A stretch of 64,000 nt of DNA from assembly GCF_035594125.1 (NCBI RefSeq), contig NC_087161.1, positions 8,280,001 to 8,344,000 on the forward strand, given 5' to 3'. Positions 1-46,719 of the stretch are shown piece after piece (the stretch's first letter is position 1; every line of letters starts with the position of its first letter). The notes beneath the pieces were generated by a model that worked only from the letters and a program-made list of their open reading frames with translations, was not told the DNA's origin and made no database searches. This DNA is from Scylla paramamosain (Eukaryota; Arthropoda; Malacostraca; Decapoda; Portunidae). Made by a program: the position numbers and the translations under genes.

Positions 1-346
1 TTGAAGAAGAGGGGATAGTTGTCTGGAAGGTTGTGTCGAGTTGATAGATGGAGGAATTGAGTTTTTGAGGCATTGAACAATACCAAGTTTGCTCTGCCCA
101 ATCAGAAATTTTAGAAAGATCATAAGTCAAGCGTTCTGTGGCTTCCCTGCGTGAAATGTTTACTTCCTGAAGGGTTGGACGTCTATGAAAAGACGTGGAA
201 AAGTGCAAGGTGGTATCATCAGCGTAGGAGTGGATAGGACAAGAAGTTTGGTTTAGAAGATCATTAATGAATAATAAGAAGAGAGTTCTCTCAGGGCAGA
301 ATCCTGAGGAACACCACTGTTAATAGATTTAGGAGAACAGTGACCG
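1..346 (-). mobile_element. LINE-A fragment (A0), RT region, cut by window edge
   Basis: This is nearly the same sequence as 1075-1440 of the next copy. It encodes, on the minus strand, the region from GVPQ through the YADD block to FNASKTQFL. It runs off the left edge of the window. At 346/347 it abuts the poly(A) tail of copy A1. Its upstream half is not found beyond the far end of A1, so A0 was either already 5'-truncated or lost sequence when A1 landed. Confidence 0.8.
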
Positions 347-3300
347 TCTTTTTTTTTTTTTATGTAGGAAGGACACTGGCCAAGGGCAACAAAAATCCAA
401 TAAAAAAAAAAATGCCCACTGAAATGCCAGTCCCATAGAAGGGTCAAAGCAGTGGTCAAAAATTGATGAATAAGTGTCTTGAAACCTCCCTCTTGAAGGA
501 ATTCAAGTCATAGGAAGGTGGAAATACAGAAGCAGGCAAGGAGTTCCAGAGTTTACCAGAGAAAGGGATGAATGATTGAGAGTACTGGTTAACTCTTGCG
601 TTAGAGAGGTGGACAGAAAAGGGGTGAGAGAAAGAAGAAAGTCTTGTGCAGCGAGGCCGCGGGAAGAGGGAAGGCATGCAGTAACCAAGATCAGAAGAGC
701 AGTTAGCATGAAAATAGCGGTAGAAGACAGCTAGAGATGCAACATTGTGGCGGTGAGAGAGAGGCTGAAGACAGTCAGTTAGAGGAGAGGAGTTGATGAG
801 ACGAAAAGCTTTTGATTCCACCCTGTCTAGAAGAGCAGTATGAGTGGAACCCCCATAGACATGTGAAGCATACTCCATACATGGACGGATAAGGCCCTTG
901 TACAGAGTTAGCAGCTGGGGGGTGAGAAAAACTGGCGGAGACGTCTCAGAACGTCTAACTTCATAGAAGCTGTTTTAGCTAGAAATGAGATGTGAAGTTT
1001 CCATTTCAGATTATAAGTAAAGGACAGACCAAGGATGTTCAGTGTAGAAGAGTAGGACAGTTGAGTGTCATTGGAGAAGAGGGGATAGTTGTCTGGAAGG
1101 TTGTGTCGAGTTGATAGATGGAGGAATTGAGTTTTTGAGGCATTGAACAATACCAAGTTTGCTCTGCCCCAATCAGAAATTTTAGAAAGATCATAAGTCA
1201 AGCGTTCTGTGGCTTCCCTGCGTGAAACGTTTACCTCCTGAAGGGTTGGACGTCTGTGAAAAGACGTGGAAAAGTGCAGGGTGGTATCATCAGCGTAGGA
1301 GTGGATAGGACAAGAAGTTTGGTTTAGAAGATCATTAATGAATAATAAGAAGAGAGTGGGTGACAGGACAGAACCCTGAGGAACACCACTGTTAATAGAT
1401 TTAGGAGAAGAACAGTGACCGTCTACCACAACAGCAATAGAACGGTCAGAAAGGAAACTTGAGATGAAGTTACAGAGAGGAGAGAAGCCGTAGGAGGGTA
1501 GTTTGGAAATCAAAGCTTTGTGCCAGACTCTATCAAAAGCTTTTGATATGTCCAAGGCAACAGCAAAAGTTTCACCAAAATCCCTAAAAGAGGATGACCA
1601 AGACTCAGTAAGGAAAGCCAGAAGATCACCAGTAGAGCGGCCTTGACGGAACCCATACTGGCGATCAGATAGAAGGTTGTGAAGTGATGGATGTTTAAGA
1701 ATCTTCCTGTTGAGGATAGATTAAAAACTTTAGATAGGCAGGAAATTAGGGCAGTAGGACGGTAGTTTGAAGGATTAGAACGTTAACCCTTTTTAGGAAC
1801 AGATTGAATGTAGGCAAACTTCCAGCAAGAAGGAAAGGTAGATGTTGACAGACAGAGCTGAAAGAATTTGTTTAGGCTAGGTGCAAGCACGGAGGCACAG
1901 TTTCGGAAAACAATAGGAGGGACCTTATCAGGTCCATAAGCCTTCCGAGGGTTTAGGCCAGCGAGGGCATGGAAAACATCATTGCTAAGAATTTTAATAG
2001 GTAGCATGAAGTAGTCAGAGGGGGGAGGAGGGGGAGGAACAAGCCCAGAATCGTCCAAGGTAGAATTTTCAGCAAAGGTTTGAGCGAAGAGTTCAGCTTT
2101 AGAAATAGATGTGATAGCAGTGGTCCCATCTGGTTGAAATAAAGGAGGGAAAGAAGAAGACGCAAAGTTAATGGAGATATTTTTGGCTAGATGCCAGAAG
2201 TCACGAGGGGAGTTAGATCTTGAAAGGTTTTGACACTTTCTGTTAATGAAGGAGTTTTTGGCTAGTTGGAGAACAGACTTGGCATATTTCAGGGCAGAAA
2301 TATAAAGATGCATGATATTCTGGTGATGGAAGGCTTAAGTACCTTTTGTGGATCACCTCTCTATCATGTATAGCACGAGAACAAGCTGTGTTAAACCAAG
2401 GTTTGGAAGGTTTAGGTCGAGAAAAAAGAGTGAGGAATGTACGCCTCCATGCCAGACACTATCACCTCTGTTATGCGCTCAGCACACAAAGACGGGTCTC
2501 TGACACGGAAGCAGTAGTCATTCCAAGGAAAATCAGCAAAATACCTCCTCATGTCCACCCAACTACCAGAGGCAAAACGCCAGAGGCACCTTCCCTTAGG
2601 GGATCCTGAGGAGGGATTGGAGCAATAGGACAAGATACAGATATGAGATTGTGATCGGAGGAGCCCAACGGAGATGAAAGGGTGACAGCATAAGCAGAAG
2701 GATTAGAGGTCAGGAAAAGATCAAGAATGTTGGGCGTATCTCCAAGACGGTCAGGAATACGAGTAGGGTGTTGCACCAATTGCTCTAGGTCGTGAAGGAT
2801 AGCAAAGTTGAAGGCTAGTTCACTAGGATGGTTAGTGAAGGGAGAGGAAAGCCAAAAGTTGGTGGTGAACATTCAAATCTCCAAGATTGGAGATCTCTGC
2901 AAAAGGGATGAGGGTCAGAATGTGCTCCATTTTGGAAGTTAAGTAGTCAAAGAATTTCTTATAGTCAGAGGAGTTAGGTGAGATGTATACAGCACAGATA
3001 AATTTAGTTTGAGAGTGACTCTGTATTCATAGCCAGATGGTGGAAAACTCGGAAGATTCAAGAGCATGGGCACGAGAGCAGGTTAAGTCATTGCGCACAT
3101 AAGCGCAACATCCAGCTTTGGATCGAAAATGAGATAGAGAAAGTAGGAGGGAACAGAGAAGGGGCTACTGTCAGTTGCCTCAGACACCTGAGTTTCAGTG
3201 AGGAAAAGAAGATGAGGTTTAGAAGAGGAGAGGTGGTGTTCTACAGATTGAAAATTAGATCTTAGACCTCGAATGTTGCATAAGTTAATGAAGAAAAAGT

Positions 3301-3660
3301 TGAGGGGAGTGTCAAGACACTTAGGGCGTCAACAGAAAGGCAGTCCGACCTGGGGGCATTTATAGTCCCCTTCCCAGATAGGGACTCCGAGGCTGGTGTA
3401 GGAGTCACCATGATAATTTTGAAATTTTTGAGTGAAGGGTGTGTGTGTTATTAGGTGCTTGTAGTTTTGTGTGGATGAAGAGAGTTGTCTTTAGAGGGCA
3501 GGCTGTGACTGCCCCCTTGTGTTGTGAGACAGAAAGGGAAACGTTCAGTGAGGTCACAGCTGGGTTTAATGATAAGTTCACAGCACCCCTGAACAGTGCT
3601 TTAGACCTCACTGGGAGTAACTATCGTTTCGGCAGGTGGCTTCTGCCTCATCCTACAGTT
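347..3660 (-). mobile_element. LINE-A copy A1, near full length, degenerate
   Basis: This APE-type non-LTR retrotransposon reads from about 3660 (5' end) to a poly(A) tail at 347-362. It has a 5' UTR of about 200 bp. The endonuclease domain is degraded (about 2550-3300, with the [11 protein letters not shown] motif). Reverse transcriptase follows, with MDISKAFDRVWHKALI, GVPQGSVLSPTLF and YADDTTLH (frame 908-1555), and a C-terminal LWNSLPASVFPPSYD block (456-878). There are several frameshifts. One, near 1721-1735, is shared with two other copies. The sequence resembles mobile elements usually annotated as jockey-like in crab genomes; the clade assignment is an inference. Confidence 0.88.
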
Positions 3661-3731
3661 CAAAGCACCTACTGAAGTCTTCTTTGCTTACTGAGTAAAG
3701 CTGCTGTGCCGTGTTTCTTTGAATCTATTCA

Positions 3732-3733
<2 letters not shown>

Positions 3734-3822
<89 letters not shown>

Positions 3823-3846
3823 ATTTTTTTATTTATTTTTTTTTTC
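3734..3846. repeat. (AT)n microsatellite with T-rich end
   Basis: About 43 AT units at 3734-3820 run into a T-rich stretch to about 3846. The tract lies about 75 bp upstream of the 5' end of LINE-A copy A1. Confidence 0.95.
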
Positions 3847-4506
3847 TCCTGTTTCAAGAGTGAAATTATACATTCGACAGGAGAAAGTCATACTCAGCAA
3901 GGTATAGAGGAGGCTGTGAATGCTACACTTGTGTGATGTGATGTTTTACTGCCAAAAGTTTGTGGATATGCGAGGGTACGTTTTCATGGTAGCGCTGCCA
4001 TTGATTTGAAGACTACGTTGTTTGTGGTGTATTGCATCATGGAGACGGCTTAAGACCTGCAAGCTGTACGAGTATGACACTGCAGCTTCATGATCAAAGG
4101 AGAGTTATCAGCACTTTGATTTTGGTCCAACCTTGGCAAGCCCTCCCCTCCACACTAACGACTGAACCTTTGTTTCAGAATCATAGTAATAGACCTTGTC
4201 TCATTGCCTGTGATGATACCTTTTTGGAAGTCAGTATCAGATATGAGCAGTCGTTGTAGTCTTTCGGCGCACATAGTTCGCTCCAAGTAAACCTCCCCCA
4301 TATCCCCAATGCCTAAATCTTTAGTCGAAATGAGTTGACATTATCTATCTTCCTGTGTCATCACGTACACAATTCTCACATGGTCAATTTTGTCTGTGTC
4401 TTGTGTTTGTCTGTTGTTTCGCATTTCTGCTTGTGGACAGTCTGGCCTCCCTCGACGCTCTTCACTTTCCACAGATGTTCTCCGTTCCTTGAAGCGGCAC
4501 TCTATG

Positions 4507-4742
<236 letters not shown>

Positions 4743-5849
4743 TGTATTTATATTTGTGTATCTATGTATCTATATAGTATGTACGAGTATAATATGAAAA
4801 TCGTTATGGTCTCGACGCCTAAGAGATTGTAGTTGCATACTTCAGTTTTTTATTAATTTATTTATTTTTATTTTTTTTTTTTGTTTTCGGTTCCTAAGCT
4901 CAATGAAGGTTACTAATTTCTCAGTGCCCGGGAGTGCCTAAGGGCGGACCATTACGGTTTGTTCTTATCAGGAATGTGTAGGATATTTTCACCTATTCCT
5001 GCTAGACATCACATCCCACGAGATTTCCTGACTCTTGAACTGTTGCTATCATTAGAGGCAAACGCAATTTTCGGGTCTAGTACATTTATAATAAGCCAGC
5101 CAAATACGGATCAAGATTATCTCGGCAAATGATAGTAAAAGCAGATATATTTTAAGAGGAATCTTCTCTAGGGAAGAATGGGATGCAGGGGAGAGACGGT
5201 AAAAATTTTATTGTACCTTCACCACAGTGCTACGTACTGTACAACACACCGACAGAAATATGGCAGCTGACAGCTAATTTCTTTCTTTCTGTTCTCTTCC
5301 TCCACTTCCGATGTTGGTTTAATGCATACGAGATGTGTTCCTTTTGTGTATGTGCTAAGAGAATTCCATTCACTGTGTTTATTGGAATCAAGCCGACATC
5401 TCTCATTTTGATCTCTCCAGTCCACAGCGGCGATGCATCTCTTGCGTTATTTATTTATTTTATTTTATTTATTTTTTTGCTTTCCTTACTTTTTTCTCTC
5501 TGATATCTCCCGTCTGGCACATTTCATGGGACTTTCACCAATCCATGCATAAGTTGCATCATTCACATGCTTGCACTGTGCTGCACTCGAATTAATGGAT
5601 CAAATTATTTCACGAATTTAACGGGTGTCAGCCTGAGAGCATCGGTATACCCACCTCTGAGAAAAAAAAAAAAAAAGTCCCCGGCCAGCTCGGAATCAAA
5701 TAATGTATCGATCCTGTTTTGTGAACATTAATGGCTGAAAATATGTGAAGGCAATGAAAGAAAACTACCTAAGGTTGGTTGCGCATGTTGTATTTCGCTT
5801 GTCTAAGTTGTCTTTATTTACATTGTCAGAGTCAAGTGTTAGGCTTGTG

Positions 5850-5958
5850 TAGGGAGGCGTGCTGGGGGCTGTGTGGCTTGGCCGCGGCACACAGACAAAC
5901 AGACAGACAGAGTGGCAGCGGCAGCAGCAGCACAGCGGCCGTGAGCACGAGGCCACAG
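5850..5958 (+). promoter_or_regulatory. Possible 5' noncoding exon and promoter of HMG20
   Basis: This short GC-rich, CpG-containing stretch (GGCCGCGGC, AGCGGCCGTGAGCACG) with GCAGCAGCAG is unlike the AT-rich surroundings. It ends at GGCCACAG|GTGAGG, a strong donor. It lies 5.2 kb upstream of the HMG20 start codon on the same strand. If real, the Harbinger element at 7221-10571 sits in the first intron. This is an inference from composition and one splice site only. Confidence 0.35.
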
Positions 5959-5984
5959 GTGAGGTGTTACTCCCCAGCTTGCCC

Positions 5985-6375
5985 AGGTGTGGCGGCACCC
6001 CTGGTGAAACAACTATCATGACTTCCACTCACTAGTCTCACCTGCCAGTATCACTGTCTAGTTGCTTCCTAGCCTGGCCAGGTGTAACGGCGTATGATAA
6101 TGAATGAATATTAGCGTATGCTATTGAATGAATATTAGCGTTTTCACGCGGGGGATAGGTTAGGTTAGGTTTAAAATTATTTAGTTCAGTAATTTCACTG
6201 CTGATCCCTTTATTGTGAAATCACAATTTCAAAGGAGTATCCTATTTTATTGAAAAGTAAAGGAGTCATTGGGAATTAGTAGGTTGAGGTTATTTCAATA
6301 GCCCCCTTGGTGGCGCCCTGGTGAAGCAACCACCACTTGCACTCCCTCACCTGGTTGTCACCCAGCAACATCACT
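5985..6375. repeat. Diverged local duplication and short tandem repeat near putative promoter
   Basis: A block of about 60 bp around GGTGGCG, CCCTGGTGAA and CAACYAYCA occurs at about 5988-6055 and again at about 6309-6370. Between them, a 24-bp unit (ATTAGCGTATG, TGAATGAAT) is repeated near 6090-6140, followed by three TTAGG-type units (GGTTAGGTTAGG) at about 6158. The rest of 5960-7217 holds nothing else I recognise. Confidence 0.6.
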
Positions 6376-7448
6376 AGCAGCTTGTGTGTCAAGCACACAG
6401 TGGGCCAGATAGGCAAGGCACCCCAGGGTGATGCCAGTAACTTCAGCTTACCAATTTCGGGACTGGCTGCTTCTGGATAAAAATTATGCCATTTAGAAGC
6501 ATAATCTGTACAATGAAGGGATCAACTGTGAAATAAAAAAAATAATAAAATAAAAAAATATTAATTTAAATCTAACCCTAAGATGAAAATGCTAATGTTA
6601 TGTCAATATTATTCCTCTCCAGTTAGTACAACATGCAGTTACGTGATGGACAAGTGTTAAAAATAACTGGCTAATTGTGATGTACTGAATTTTATGTTAG
6701 AACACATGACTGGGTAGGATTGTTGCTGTGTAAGTTGTGTGTTTGGGGATGTAAAGTATTGCAGGGAAAAGGGTGGTTGTGGAGGGTAGTGTGTCTCCTG
6801 TTATTGGGCTCGCATGCTATTCAGGATGGGGTTCTTTACATTGAGTCCAACTAGATGAGAAGTAGGTCAGGTGAGTTACAATATGAACAGGACAAGGGTA
6901 TGGGCGACAACTTCAGCAGGGAGAAATGTAGGCTGCCTGCACATGGGACATTTTTTTGTGGTCAGTGGTTACCACAAAAAAAATAGTAGTTATGCCCTAC
7001 ACATGAGAGAATTAAATCAATCTTCGGTAGCATGCCTTTGGTGCAGAAAAGACTTGACTGTCTACTCTCAGGTGGAAGATGAAAGAGGATATCTTTATTT
7101 TATCAAACAATGCAGGGACTTGTATCTTTGATCTATCAAGAGATTGGTAGTGTCATCCTTTTATGTTTGATCTATCAAGAGACTGGTGGTGTCATCATGT
7201 GCTGTTGACCATCTGTGTAAAGGGTCCCATACATGCTCAGGTGGCTGGACAGGCTGCCTGAATAAAACAGGACTGTTCAGGCCAAACTGAGTGTGTATGG
7301 GGCGTTCAGGCGGCCTCCCGAACCTGTAGCTGAGAGGTTGGCTCTGTCTGGCCAGCGTCCGGTTCAGGCCTGTTTGAGCGTGTATGGGCACATGAGGCGG
7401 CCTTGAGGCCACATTTCTCGGTACAGATCTCTGCAACTTACTGTCAAC

Positions 7449-9610
7449 ATGTGTGCAGCACTGACCACCGGCTGCCCCACAGAAGAAGAGTGCCAATTTT
7501 GGGCAGAATTTATTGAAATATACAAGGAAAATCTGTGCCTTTGGAAAATCAGGTCTAAAGAGTATTCATATAAAGTAAAAAAGAATGCAGCGTATGACTT
7601 GCTTGTTGCAAAATTAAAAGAGAAGGACAGTGGAGCTACCAGAGAGCTAGTCACCAAGAAAATCAACAACATGAGGAGCTCTTTCAGGAAAGAGTGCAAG
7701 AAAGTTTTGTCGTCCATGAAGTCAGGTATAGTGTCCGCATATCAGTATATAATATATAAATTTCTCTTAAGCCTACTTTCATGAAGCTGTTTATACAGGC
7801 ACTAAAAGTCTTTAAATCCTACATATCAGTTTATTTTCAAATCTTTTTCCTATAATTTGTGCTTATACCATAACATTAGATCTTATATGGGGTTTACTTA
7901 CAGAAAATAATATCATGTTTTACAGATGCTGGTACTGATGATGTTTACACACCTAATTTATGGTAATACGATCTGCTCCTGTTCCTGAAAGAACAAAAAA
8001 TTCCGAGGACATCTGTTTCAAGTATGGAAGAGGTTAGTGAAACCACAATTCTCTATTTTTACTCCTCATAACACACATCAAGTGTACATCAACTCCAGAT
8101 CATAAAAGGTGTCAGTTTAGTTGTGTCTATGAGTGGAAAGGGAGGGGAGCTTTATATTCTACTTTCTTGCCATGATACTGCACCTGCAGTGTTGAAATAC
8201 TCTTGATACATGTCCCGAACTTGAAGAGCTTCCGTAGCTCGCCTATTATAAGTTCTCTCCAAACCTGTCATCAAGGTTTGAGGTTCATTGTCAGCAGTAT
8301 TTCCATCACCTACAGAATATGTGTCCCTTGTAGTTCTCTGAAGAAAATTGTGGAGAATACAGGTAGCCATAACCACAGAATCTATGTGTTCCAATTTCAT
8401 GTTAATTGGTGAATGGTAAATGTGAAAACATGATGAAAGAATGCCAAAAATGTTTTCCACAACTCTCCTTGCCCGTGAGAACCTATAGTTGAATACTCTT
8501 CTGCCATGAGTAAGTTCTCTTTGAGAGTATGGCTTCAGGAAATCTTTGCACAAGGCAAATGCCCCATCTCCCACAAACACAAATGGAAGAGCACTGTGCG
8601 AGTTTTTTGGGCACAGCAGGTGTAGGAATATGCAGATCGTCATTGCAAAGTTTCTCATAAAAAACGGTTTCATGAATCACTCCTCCATCAGAGATTCGTC
8701 CATTTACTCCAATATCGCACATTACGAATTCATACTTGGCATTAACAACAGCCATCAAGACAAAAATGTGACTACCCTTATAGTTATAAAAGTATGACCC
8801 ACTGTTTGCTGGCGGTACAATGCGAACATGCTTCCCATCTACTGCTCCCAAGCAGTTTGGAAAGTCCCACATCTTGTCAAAATCCTGAGCAATATGTTTC
8901 CACTCTTCCTCGTTATTAGGGAACTGGAAAAAAGAGGAAAAGAAATATTAACACGGATACTATTATTTATTTTTTTTCACGCATGTACTGATTTTAATAC
9001 CTCTGCGTATTCCCTAGGTAATGTTATTGTAATATGACTATAATTTTCTTATGTAAAACATTTATTTAGTGATGTTGGGTCATGTCTCGACATCAACCAT
9101 TCTCTACGTAAGGACAAAATGCATAATAGTTATAACTTAGTGTCATAACCTAAAATAGCATAGCTAATCCATAATTAATATTTCATTTTCTTCCATAAGT
9201 TTGCGGATCATGCCGCTGAGGGAGCATCTACATCATCGAGAAGTAGCAGTGTCTGCAGTGACCGTGACAGATCATCAGCAGAGAGTTCTGAACCAGTTGA
9301 TTCTTGCACGGGAGGAGCAATAAGAAAAAAACAGAGACCTTTGACTAGTTCTGCTGAAAATGTTCTCACACTCATTGGAGAGCACATCACATCTTCCCGG
9401 CCAGAGGATGAGTTTGACATTGTTGGAAAAAACGTTGCAACAAAACTCAGAAAAATGACAGCAGATATGCAACTGCTAGCAGAAAAGTTAATAACTGATG
9501 TATTGTTTCAAGGCCTCAGTGGAAAACTAACAACAAACATGGAATTAAAAGACTCATCAACACCTTATCCTCTCACCTATGTTTCATCATCAAATGTCTC
9601 TCCAGGATGA
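7449..9610 (+). pseudogene. Harbinger accessory gene: MADF-domain DNA-binding protein, 3 exons
   Basis: Exons are 7449-7725, 7926-8032 and 9200-9610, with GT/AG junctions in matching phases (1, 0). Exon 1 encodes a MADF/Myb-like domain (EECQFWAEFIEIYKENLCLW, then KKNAAYDLLVAKLK and INNMRSSFRKECKKV). Exon 2 encodes the linker ending SVSSMEE. Exon 3 encodes a Ser-rich stretch and a C-terminal segment with FDIVGKNVATKLRKM, LLAEKLITDVLF. In Harbinger systems this partner protein binds the transposon ends and carries the transposase to the nucleus (family knowledge). A TAA stop at 7964-7966 inside exon 2 breaks the frame. AATAAA at 9632 is a plausible poly(A) signal. Confidence 0.85.
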
Positions 9611-10432
9611 GCAACCTCAGCAGCAGACTACAATAAATTACATATAATTACTCACTTTATCTATTTCGTGCTGCTTTACACAGTAGGACAATAATTTCAT
9701 TTTCTTTTTCACATCACAATGTCATTCCAATAAAGAAAGCAAAAATTGATTATTTTTTAATGTCAGTAGGACAATAATTTCATTTTCTTTTTTGCATCAC
9801 AATGTCATTCCAATAAAGAAAGAAAAAGTTGATTATTATTTAATGTCAGTAGGACAATAATTTCATTTTCTTTTTCACATTACATTGTCATTCCAATAAA
9901 GAAAGCAAAAGTTGATTATTTTTTAATGTCCTCACCAATTGTTACCTTTTCTAGTAGCTAGTGTAACCTATTGTGCTTACCTTCATGTAGTCTGCTTGCA
10001 GCGCCTTTCTTATTGTATCACATGTCTCTGGTGTAATGTATCCCAGGCCTTGTGGAGAAATGCATGTCAAAAACTTCAGATCTTCATATGCTTGACCCAT
10101 TGCCAGGAAGTGGAGTGTAGCAGTCAGTCTCTCACGAGGTGATATGGCCTTGCGCATGCATGTGTCTTGCTTCTTAATAGAGGACTTACTAGAGACAGCA
10201 GCATCAAGTAAGTCTGTTCATCCATCCTTAGATAATTGAGCCAATCTACTGGGTCTAATCTCGGCTCCTCCAGTAACTTCATATGTGACAGTCCATCCCT
10301 TTTCAGCAGCCACTCTTTGGTCCATACTCTCCTCTTTCTCCTCTTCTTGGTTTTCTGTAATAATGTGTAAGTCACCGCTATAGCTGCAGTCGCAAGTAGA
10401 TCCAACTCTTCTTTATCTAGAGGAGAAGCCAT
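8152..10432 (-). pseudogene. Harbinger DDE transposase (HARBI1-like), 2 exons, frameshifted
   Basis: Exon A is 10432-9981 (start MASPLDKEELD, ending YMK before a GTAAGC donor). Exon B is 8923-8152 (acceptor TTTTTTCCAG). Exon B holds the nuclease: CLGAVDGKHVRIVPP with the first Asp, SGSYFYNYKG, GVNGRISDGGV, FVFVGDGAFAL with the second Asp, and SRARRVVENIFGIL with the catalytic Glu. The DDE triad is therefore intact. Two single-base indels break the frame: one near 10183 in exon A and one in the A-run near 8610 in exon B. Length and motif order match HARBI1-type nucleases. Confidence 0.9.
9682..9930. repeat. Three tandem copies of an 83-bp unit, each with AATAAA
   Basis: Units start at 9682, 9765 and 9848 (AGTAGGACAATAATTTCATT). 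Each contains AATAAA on the + strand (9729, 9812, 9895). The array lies in the transposase intron, between the end of the MADF gene and transposase exon A. Confidence 0.92.
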
Positions 10433-10574
10433 GATCTTTACACTGCGGTGTCTCTCTAGAACTGACCTTGGCTTTGAGGCAGGACTGAATAGTGTGTGGG
10501 TGACATCAGGTGGCCCATCTGGCTGCCTGTTCAGGCAGTTGGACAGGCCGCCTGAGCATGTATGGGGCCTTTAA

Positions 10575-11134
10575 CAATAGCTTTTATTACTATGTAAGTT
10601 TCTATGTGTGTCCAGAAATTAATAACTGCTGCTGAGTGTAACTAACCATAAGGACAGATTGCCTATATTGAATCCAGCCTTACTTGGTACTTAGGGTGTT
10701 GCCTGTTCCTGTCTTGCATTGCTGTCACATTCACAGTCAATGGACATATGAGAATCTCTTTCTCTCCCTTCCTTATTCTAAAATTATAAGTTGTTATATA
10801 CTATTGCATGTTTTTTTCTTGGCTTTCAACTTGATGATGGGACAATGATGCAGTATATCTGCACTTGGCACAGTATATATGCACTTGGCAATGCATATAG
10901 GCTATGTAGCACTGCTGTCCCTGTGTCCTTGACACTTGAATCTCCCTGGCTATGCCCTGCAGGGCTAGGTCAAGTCAGGTCACTCCAGGGTTGTGGTGGC
11001 AACAGTGTGGATGGGTACAGCCAACACCCCGAGTACCAAGTTAGTCTGGATCCACTGTAGTACACATACTTGTAAGTATAAGTAACAAACCTTAGCTGAT
11101 ATTATATCTGAACACACCATTCACCAGAGGCAGC
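10575..11134. other. Unique-looking sequence before HMG20 exon 1
   Basis: I see no repeat or gene here. A short near-duplication (GCACTTGGCACAGTATATAT) occurs around 10861-10895. Confidence 0.5.

Positions 11135-46719
<35,585 letters not shown>

Larger units (their letters stand above)
7221..10571. mobile_element. PIF/Harbinger DNA transposon, complete ends, two-gene
   Basis: This element of about 3.35 kb is flanked by TAA target duplications (7218-7220 and 10572-10574), the expected 3-bp Harbinger target. The terminal inverted repeats start AGGGTCCCATACATGCTCAG (left) and AAGGCCCCATACATGCTCAG (right, reverse complement). It carries a MADF-domain gene on the + strand and a DDE transposase on the - strand, as autonomous Harbingers do. 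The transposase has two frameshifts and the MADF gene one stop, so this copy is probably dead but young. It lies upstream of HMG20 coding exon 1, possibly in the first intron. Confidence 0.93.

Noticed and set aside
6155..6172. Telomeric (TTAGG)n array
   Set aside because: Only about three units, also seen once near 13026; far too short and internal.
9682..9930. CRISPR-like array
   Set aside because: The units are contiguous 83-bp tandem copies with no spacers, in an animal transposon intron.
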